A DNA stretch of 64,000 bases from Comamonadaceae bacterium (lineage in GTDB: Bacteria > Pseudomonadota > Gammaproteobacteria > Burkholderiales > Burkholderiaceae_C), in contig JAAFIW010000017.1 of NCBI GenBank assembly GCA_013297875.1, positions 1 to 64,000 of the forward strand, read 5' to 3'. How positions within the stretch are numbered: position 1 is the first letter of the stretch; each line of letters starts with the position of its first letter. Positions 59,092 through 64,000 of this stretch are shown one piece after another. Position numbers and translations under genes: made by a program. Under the pieces are notes generated by a model, which saw nothing but the letters and a program-made list of their open reading frames with translations, searched no databases and was not told where the DNA came from.

Positions 59092-59109
59092 CGCATCGCT
59101 GCGGCTTCA
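59092..59109 (-). terminator. Rho-independent terminator of the SWIB gene
   Basis: On the minus strand GAAGCCGCAGCGATGCGGCTT is followed by a run of seven T residues. It lies about 24 bp after the SWIB stop codon. Confidence 0.85.
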
Positions 59110-59132
59110 AGACCTTGGGAACAAAGAGATAT

Positions 59133-59573
59133 TTACTTGACGTGCTTGCCGATCAGGCCGGCCATCTCGAACATGCTGACCTGGGCTTTGCCGAAGATTT
59201 CGCGCAGCTTGGCGTCGGCATTGACCATCCGCTTGTTCACGGCGTCTTGCAGTTTGTTTTTCTTGATGTAGACCCACAGCTTGCTCACGATTTCGGTGCG
59301 TGGCAAAGGCGTTGCGCCCACCACGGCAGCCAGGGCTGCGCTCGGGGTCAAGGCCTTCATGAACGCAGCGTTCACGGTGCGCTTGGCTGCGGGGGCCTTC
59401 TTGGCTGCAGCCTTTTTCGCTGGAGCAGCCTTCTTGGCTGGTGCCGCTTTTTTGGCGGGAGCCGCAGCCTTCTTGGCAGGTGCCACTTTTTTCGCCGGCG
59501 CTGCCACTTTCTTGGCTGCTACTTTCTTGGCTGGTGCCGCCTTTTTAGCGGGCGCTTTCTTCGCAGTTGCCAT
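59133..59573 (-). CDS. SWIB/MDM2 domain protein with histone H1-like lysine/alanine tail
   Basis: The 146-residue protein has a ~65-residue basic N-terminus made of KKAAPAK-type repeats, then a SWIB/MDM2 fold: FMKALTPSAALAAVVGATPLPRTEIVSKLWVYIKKNKLQDAVNKRMVNADAKLREIFG would be the domain, marked by LPRTEIVSKLWVYIKKNKLQ. The tail resembles histone H1-like DNA-compacting tails. In bacteria this fusion is found in chlamydiae and some betaproteobacteria. It is probably a nucleoid-associated protein. Confidence 0.92.
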   Translation of the reverse strand: MATAKKAPAKKAAPAKKVAAKKVAAPAKKVAPAKKAAAPAKKAAPAKKAAPAKKAAAKKAPAAKRTVNAAFMKALTPSAALAAVVGATPLPRTEIVSKLWVYIKKNKLQDAVNKRMVNADAKLREIFGKAQVSMFEMAGLIGKHVK

Positions 59574-59770
59574 GATGAATTTCCTTTTTGAAGTTGACGA
59601 ATCACCAATGAAACCTGACCGACCACAAGCGACTGTTTCGGCTGCTCTTTTATTGGTAGCGCGATGCTACTAGAGAACAATCGTCTGTCAACGAAAAAAT
59701 GAGGCTTTTTCATTGGGAAACCCTCTTTTTTGTGAGCAAAGCAAGCCCAGCCACGCTGGGTTTGCGGGGC

Positions 59771-60682
59771 TCAGCGTTTTCCAGACGTGCCAACAAGGAT
59801 CATCACCACCCCAAAAATGATCACGCCACTGGCAAACCACTCGCCGCCAGTGACCACTTCACCTGCCAGAACCACCCCCAAAAACAGCGCAATCACGGGG
59901 TTTACAAACGCATAACTGGTGGCCAGCGCAGGCGAAGCATGGGCCAGCAGATACAGGTAAGCGCTGAACGCAATCAGCGAGCCAAACACCACCAGATAGG
60001 CCCATGCGGCCAGCGCCAAGGGCTGCGGTGGCCATTGCGCTTGTTCACCCAACACCTGAGAGATGGCCATCAACACCGCGCCACCACACAACATTTCGCT
60101 GGCAAAGCCGGCGGGACCTGGGGCCAGCGGCAGGCGCGTGGTTTGCAGCACCGAGCCCAGTGACCAGGCCAGGGTAGAGGCCACGATGAAGGCGATGCCC
60201 ACCGGCGCAGCACCAAAACTGGCTCCGCGCACTAGCAGCAGCGCACCCACCACCCCCACCAGCATGCCCACCAGTTCCAATCGGCTGGGCCGCTTGCCGA
60301 ACAGCAAGCCCCAGCCACACACCATCATGGGCACCACCGCAATGAAGGTGGCAATCAGGCCGGAGCCGATGTGCTGCTGCGCGCTGGCCACCCCGCCCAT
60401 GCCGATGGCAAGCATCAGGCCACCGATGACCAAAGCGTTGCGCCATTGCAACCCTGTGGGTAGCGCCTGACGGCCATGGCGCCACAGCACCCAAGCCATC
60501 AGCAGCACGCCGGCCACCAGAAAGCGCGAGCCCATCTGAAAAAACGGTGGGAAGCTGACCAGCGCAAAGCGAATGGCCAGGTAGGTGGAGCCCCAGACCA
60601 GGTAGCAGGCCAGCAGCGCAGGAATCAGCAGGCGTGGCGCTGCCGGGTTGTGGGGTAGGGTGTGTGCGGCAAGGTGTGTCAT
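59771..60682 (-). CDS. EamA/DMT family transporter (YedA-like)
   Basis: The 303-residue protein has ten hydrophobic segments in two EamA halves (LLIPALLACYLVWGSTYLAIR opening the first, IAFIVASTLAWSLGSVLQ opening the second). It likely exports amino acids or small metabolites. It is divergent from an Lrp/AsnC regulator 78 bp away, which may control it. Confidence 0.9.
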   Translation of the reverse strand: MTHLAAHTLPHNPAAPRLLIPALLACYLVWGSTYLAIRFALVSFPPFFQMGSRFLVAGVLLMAWVLWRHGRQALPTGLQWRNALVIGGLMLAIGMGGVASAQQHIGSGLIATFIAVVPMMVCGWGLLFGKRPSRLELVGMLVGVVGALLLVRGASFGAAPVGIAFIVASTLAWSLGSVLQTTRLPLAPGPAGFASEMLCGGAVLMAISQVLGEQAQWPPQPLALAAWAYLVVFGSLIAFSAYLYLLAHASPALATSYAFVNPVIALFLGVVLAGEVVTGGEWFASGVIIFGVVMILVGTSGKR

Positions 60683-60760
60683 GCCGTTGATGCTAGGTTG
60701 CCAAGGGCTTGAAGACCATGCAAACTTCACGGCGATGAGGCACGTTCGCCGTTGTTTTAA

Positions 60761-61267
60761 ATGTCTATGAGCACTTTCACCGAAACATCTGAATTTGACA
60801 GCTACGACGCCAAAATTCTGGCCGAGCTGCAGCGCGATGCGCGCATCACCATGGCGCAGCTGGGTCGTGTCGTGCATTTAAGCCAGCCCGCCGTGACCGA
60901 GCGGGTGCGCAAGCTGGAGCTGTGCGGTGTCATACAGGGCTATCGCGCGCAGGTGGACTACCAGCGCCTGGGCTACGGCATACGCGCCATCGTGCGGGTC
61001 GGGCGCGCCGAGTACGCCCGCGTGGTCAAGCTGGTGGAGGGCACGCCTGAAGTGATCAATGCCTTTAACGTGACGGGCGACGACAGCTGGGTGCTGGAGA
61101 TTGCGGTGATTGATGTGGCCCACCTGGACGCCGTGGTCACCAAGTTTTGTATCCTGACCGAGACTGCGACCTGCATCGTGCTCAGTGCCTTGCGCGAACA
61201 TGCGCCGGTGCTGCCCGCGCGGCGCGACAGCATCAAACCCACCATCAAGAAAGTCACCGGAAGGTAG
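60761..61267 (+). CDS. Lrp/AsnC family transcriptional regulator
   Basis: The 168-residue protein has an N-terminal helix-turn-helix (DSYDAKILAELQRDARITMAQLGRVVHLSQPAVTERVRKLE) and a C-terminal RAM ligand-binding domain (GIRAIVRVGRAEYARVVKLVEG, WVLEIAVIDVAHLDAVV). It sits divergent to the EamA exporter and just upstream of rraA. Amino-acid-responsive control of the exporter is the likely role. ATG 60767 (second Met) is possible. Confidence 0.92.
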   Translation: MSMSTFTETSEFDSYDAKILAELQRDARITMAQLGRVVHLSQPAVTERVRKLELCGVIQGYRAQVDYQRLGYGIRAIVRVGRAEYARVVKLVEGTPEVINAFNVTGDDSWVLEIAVIDVAHLDAVVTKFCILTETATCIVLSALREHAPVLPARRDSIKPTIKKVTGR

Positions 61268-61271
61268 CCCT

Positions 61272-61781
61272 ATGAAAACGATATCGACTTGCGATTTATG
61301 CGATGCCCACAAGGGTGACACCAGCGGCAACTTTCGCGTGTTGCCGCCGGTGTTTCGCAGCTTTGGCGGGCGCGCCGCGTTTCATGGCACGGTGGTGACC
61401 GTGAAGTGCTTTGAAGACAACTCACTGGTGAAGGCAGCAGTGGAGTCGCCGGGCGAGCAGCGCGTGTTGGTGGTCGATGGCGGCGGTTCGCTGCGTCGCG
61501 CGCTGCTGGGTGGCAACCTGGGTGCTGCGGCGGCGCGCAACGGCTGGGCCGGTGTGGTCATCGACGGCTGCGTGCGCGATGTGGCTGAGCTGGCCGCGCA
61601 AACCCTTGGCATCTATGCCCTGGCACCCATGCCCCTGCCCACCGAAAAGCGCAACGAGGGCCAGCGCGATGTGGCGGTGCAGATTCAGGGCGTGTGGGTG
61701 CGGCCTGGGGATTGGTTGTGCGCCGATGCGGATGGCATCGTGGTCATGACAGATGACCTGGCTGCGTTGCAGCCTGGATGA
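61272..61781 (+). CDS. rraA: RraA family protein (regulator of RNase E activity / aldolase-like)
   Basis: The 169-residue protein starts MKTISTCDLCDAHKGD and has the RraA core VKAAVESPGEQRVLVVDGGGSLRRALLGGNLGAAAARNGWAG, GCVRDVAEL and PGDWLCADADGIVVM. It either inhibits RNase E or acts as a 4-hydroxy-4-methyl-2-oxoglutarate aldolase relative. It is 4 bp after the Lrp gene. Its last codon and stop fall in an ATGACAGATGAC cluster; another such 12-mer occurs inside it at 61746 (VMTDD). Confidence 0.9.
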   Translation: MKTISTCDLCDAHKGDTSGNFRVLPPVFRSFGGRAAFHGTVVTVKCFEDNSLVKAAVESPGEQRVLVVDGGGSLRRALLGGNLGAAAARNGWAGVVIDGCVRDVAELAAQTLGIYALAPMPLPTEKRNEGQRDVAVQIQGVWVRPGDWLCADADGIVVMTDDLAALQPG

Positions 61782-61852
61782 CAGATGACTCGTACAGGGC
61801 AAGTGTGTTCGTCATCTGTCATGGCACGCCGCAGGCGGCAGTCATCTGTCAT
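61778..61852. repeat. Cluster of ATGACAGATGAC 12-mers, second locus
   Basis: One direct copy at 61778 and two inverted copies (GTCATCTGTCAT at 61811 and 61841) are spaced by partly palindromic GC-rich DNA (GCCGCAGGCGGC). The organisation is the same as at 13839-13942. It provides the rraA stop and separates rraA from the convergent toxin gene. Confidence 0.75.
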
Positions 61853-61863
61853 GGCTCCCGACA

Positions 61864-62169
61864 TCAATCGTTTTGATACCCCACCTCCCGCTGATGACGC
61901 ACCGCCAGCACCGTCACCACATCGGTTTTAGGGTGGTAGTGGTACAGCGCCAGGTAGCCCGAGCGGCCACGCGAGATGACCAATTCGCGTAGTGCGTGGA
62001 AGGGCTTGCGGACGCGGCGACCGATTTCGGGGTGGTTTTTCAGAATCTGTACAGCGTCGACGATGAGTTGCGTGGTTTGCGTGGCGGCCGCTGGGTCTTG
62101 AGCCAGTAGCAAGTCGGCCAGACGGGTGAGGTCGTCCAGCGCACGGGGCGCGTACTCAATGGTGCTCAT
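61864..62169 (-). CDS. RelE/ParE-family toxin
   Basis: The 101-residue protein starts MSTIEYAPRALDDLTRLADLLL and has the ParE/RelE core HPEIGRRVRKPFHALRELVISRGRSGYLALYHY and TVLAVRHQREVGY. Its ATG overlaps the antitoxin stop by one base (TGATG), so it is the second gene of the pair. Confidence 0.9.
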   Translation of the reverse strand: MSTIEYAPRALDDLTRLADLLLAQDPAAATQTTQLIVDAVQILKNHPEIGRRVRKPFHALRELVISRGRSGYLALYHYHPKTDVVTVLAVRHQREVGYQND

Positions 62170-62486
62170 CAACGCGATTTTTTGGCCGCCTTCGGCTTGG
62201 AATGATCGTGTACCTTGGCTTGGGGGCGCGCCGGGTTTTCGCCTTTGGCCTTGGCCAGGAAATAAGCGTGTACATCGTCGCCGCTGTAGCGAGTGTTGGT
62301 GGCGATGACCTCCTGGTAAGCAGCGTCCCCATCGCTTTCGAACTGCTGGCGCAAGGCCGCTTGATCCATGGCGATTTGCAGGGTTTCCACCATCAAGGCA
62401 TGGGCGGTTTTGCCCTCGCGCGCGGCGGTGGCGGCGATTTGTTCTTTCAGGATGTCGGGCAATTTGAGTGAGGTGGTGGCATTCAT
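62169..62486 (-). CDS. Ribbon-helix-helix antitoxin
   Basis: The 105-residue protein starts MNATTSLKLPDILKEQIAATAAREGKTAHALMVETL, a ribbon-helix-helix domain of the CopG/StbD kind, and ends in a lysine-rich tail. It precedes and overlaps its toxin gene. An inverted repeat just upstream is the probable autoregulatory site. ATG 62486 has GGAG upstream (AGGAGCTCGCC). Confidence 0.9.
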   Translation of the reverse strand: MNATTSLKLPDILKEQIAATAAREGKTAHALMVETLQIAMDQAALRQQFESDGDAAYQEVIATNTRYSGDDVHAYFLAKAKGENPARPQAKVHDHSKPKAAKKSR

Positions 62487-62500
62487 GGCGAGCTCCTGAC

Positions 62501-62530
62501 ATTGGTAGGTGACACTTAGGTAACACCAAT
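62501..62530. promoter_or_regulatory. Possible toxin-antitoxin operator
   Basis: ATTGGT and ACCAAT form outer arms, with AGGTGACACTTAGGTAACACC between them giving nested GGTGACAC/GTAACACC symmetry. It lies 14 bp upstream of the antitoxin start. Function is inferred from position. Confidence 0.45.
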
Positions 62531-62544
62531 CGAATTGTGCACCG

Positions 62545-63504
62545 CTATTGCTTCTTGTCAACCCGCCCTGGCAAAGTCGCCAGCACCACCCCCGCCAGCG
62601 CCACGCCAAACGCCAACATCTGCGCTCCGCTCAGGTGCTCGCCCAGCACCCACACACCAACCAATGCAGCCGAAATCGGCAACATGACCGTGAACACGCC
62701 GCCTTGCGATGCGGGAATGTTTTTCAGGCCCGTCATCCACAACCACACCGTCCACACGCTGGCAGCCAGTGCGTAAAACACCAGCAGCAGCCACATGGGT
62801 GCTGACACGCTGGCAAAGTTGAAGTGCCAGGCCATGTAGGCCCCAAACGGTGTGACCAGCGCAAACCCCCACAAATTGACCAGCGAGGTGATGCGCTTGG
62901 GCCCCATCACACCAGTCAGGCGCTTGCCAATCACCGCATAAGCGGCTTCACAGAGCACGGCACCAAACACCAGCAGATTGCCCAACCAGGCGTTGCTGAT
63001 GCCGGGGAGCAATTGAGCGGGTGGTTTTGAAGCCAAATTACCTCCCAGCCCATGCAAAGATTGCTCAGGCAGCTCGTTTTTTGATAGCGCCAGCAAACCA
63101 ATACCCAGCGCCGCGCAGCCCACTGCCAGCCACACCCGGCCACTGATGCGCTCGCGCAGAAATACCCAGCTCATCAGCGCCACCACCGCCGGAATGGCCG
63201 CCATGATCACGCCTGCCGACACGGCGCTGGTCAGGCTCACGCCAAACAGCATGCAGATGGAAAACAGGAAATTACCCAGAAACGACTCCAGAAACAACAG
63301 CCGCTGGGTTTGCGGCGTCAAAGGCGCTTCGTCGGCCGGCTTTTTTAGCCAATGCAGCATGGCCAGCCCACCAATGCCAAAGCGCAACCAGGCCAGCAAA
63401 AAAACCGGAATGGCGGCTACTAGGGGTTTGGACAGCGCCACATAGCTGCCCACCAAGGACATGCTGAGCGCCAGGCAGCCATAGGCGATAAATCGGTTTG
63501 TCAA
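62545..63504 (-). CDS. EamA/DMT family transporter
   Basis: The 319-residue protein has ten hydrophobic segments and two EamA halves (CLALSMSLVGSYVALSKPLV; LLVFGAVLCEAAYAVIGKRL). The listed start is TTG at 63504; no better ATG precedes the first span. Between the halves, the loop SKNELPEQSLHG is encoded by a 41-bp dispersed repeat read in a different sense frame from the other coding copies. The substrate is unknown. Confidence 0.88.
   Translation of the reverse strand: MTNRFIAYGCLALSMSLVGSYVALSKPLVAAIPVFLLAWLRFGIGGLAMLHWLKKPADEAPLTPQTQRLLFLESFLGNFLFSICMLFGVSLTSAVSAGVIMAAIPAVVALMSWVFLRERISGRVWLAVGCAALGIGLLALSKNELPEQSLHGLGGNLASKPPAQLLPGISNAWLGNLLVFGAVLCEAAYAVIGKRLTGVMGPKRITSLVNLWGFALVTPFGAYMAWHFNFASVSAPMWLLLVFYALAASVWTVWLWMTGLKNIPASQGGVFTVMLPISAALVGVWVLGEHLSGAQMLAFGVALAGVVLATLPGRVDKKQ
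63048..63088 (-). repeat. 41-bp dispersed element inside an EamA gene
   Basis: On the minus strand: GCTAT, seven bases, CGAGCTGCCTGAGCA, seven bases, CATGGGC. The gene reads sense frame 2. There the consensus ATAG would give a TAG stop, and exactly those bases are changed (CGAG). Confidence 0.82.
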
Positions 63505-63549
63505 AATGCTTTGTCAATCTCTAAATCAAACTGGACGAGGTCGAATCAC

Positions 63550-63811
63550 CCTAGAAACAGCAGTTGGACGCGCCCAAGTGGGTCGTGATGGGGTGGGCTG
63601 GCAAGGCCCAGAGCAGGCTTGCCTGCGCTGCGCTTTGCTGTGACGACGCAGGCTCTTGCCTGCTAGGAGGAGCAACGCCGCTAGCGCACGCCAGGGCGGC
63701 TCAATTGGGTGCGTAGCGTTATCACCCAGTTGGTGAGGTGGCTCAACGCTACAAGTGTTTGATTTCATTGGTAAAAATTACCGGGACGAGCGGTCAACTG
63801 CTGTTTCTAGG
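63550..63811. mobile_element. Non-autonomous inverted-repeat element (MITE-like), copy B with 5-bp target duplication
   Basis: The 262-bp element starts CCTAGAAACAGCAGTTG and ends CAACTGCTGTTTCTAGG. It is flanked on both sides by ATCAC (63545-63549 and 63812-63816), a direct repeat consistent with target-site duplication. Its interior matches copy A (122-354) in inverse orientation. No transposase is encoded, so movement would depend on an enzyme supplied in trans. Confidence 0.85.
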
Positions 63812-64000
63812 ATCACCGTACCCGCAAGAAACCAATGAGCACTTTGAAAAACTGGAGCCAGGCAAGTTGAACCCAGATTTTCCATTAGGCGCACCTTCGG
63901 TGCTGTTTGGATTCCAACGGCGCATTTGCGGCCATTTTCGACCCTCTTCGTCGCCCATGGCGCGCGCCATGGGCCTCCTCAGTCGGGTCAAAACTGACTC
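63812..64000. other. Right end of the window, no gene recognised
   Basis: No supported coding frame is seen in the last 189 bp. It contains a CCCATGG/CCATGGG hairpin around 63954-63974 with flanks similar to the hairpin near 58913. Confidence 0.4.

Overview
The window looks like the chromosome of a betaproteobacterium of the order Burkholderiales, most likely family Comamonadaceae (Rhodoferax/Polaromonas-like). The evidence is the high GC content and codon use, a phaC-phaA-phaB polyhydroxybutyrate set, tripartite Bug and TRAP binding proteins, a gentisate catabolic cluster, a SWIB-domain protein with a lysine/alanine tail, and many short dispersed repeats. The genus is inferred from gene content only.

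Layout. 1-1080: an inverted-repeat element, a MerR regulator and tRNA-Pro(GGG). 1087-5309: a signalling cluster of a nucleotidyl cyclase with an FHA domain, a TagH-like FHA protein and a membrane-anchored Ser/Thr kinase. 5366-13123 (minus): a Bug receptor, FAD oxidoreductase, gentisate dioxygenase, fumarylpyruvate hydrolase, a TRAP transporter (Q, M, P) and a Nudix hydrolase, with a divergent MarR regulator at 13407. 13928-19229 (minus): a tight five-gene operon of Rieske oxygenase, glutamine-synthetase-like ligase, ferredoxin, B12-type radical SAM protein and ABM protein, divergent from a GntR/FCD regulator. 20081-22341: maleylpyruvate/maleylacetoacetate isomerase, a ParDE-type toxin-antitoxin pair and PgeF. 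22371-26416: phaC, phaA, phaB. 26978-38745: a polymorphic-toxin island with one full-length Rhs/YD-repeat protein and three downstream partial copies; the first three units end in different toxin tails, each followed by its own candidate immunity gene. 38932-47055: GST, haloacid dehalogenase, TPR protein, ECF sigma/anti-sigma, prepilin, NlpC/P60 peptidase, PQQ-type sugar dehydrogenase and an MFS carrier. 47052-51666: gloB-mltD-hypothetical divergent from methyltransferase-rnhA. 51828-58767: an RND efflux pair, a secreted ClpP-fold/rhodanese fusion and a CopD-like membrane protein. 59133-63504: SWIB protein, two EamA exporters, Lrp/AsnC, RraA and a second toxin-antitoxin pair.

The most striking signal is not a gene. 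A 41-bp element of constant length occurs 18 times. It consists of GCTAY, seven variable bases, RTAGCTGCTTGAGCA, seven variable bases, then CCTGGGC. Half the copies lie inside open frames of unrelated proteins (signal peptide, ferredoxin, Rieske oxygenase, PgeF, anti-sigma factor, MltD, methyltransferase, EamA). Those copies are read in preferred frames and have lost exactly the stop codon that the consensus would introduce. A copy also sits 20-42 bp before each of the three partial rhs cassettes. Other repeat families (two MITE-like families with terminal inverted repeats, a REP-like palindrome, GC-rich hairpins and a 12-mer cluster) also supply C-termini or stop codons of several genes.
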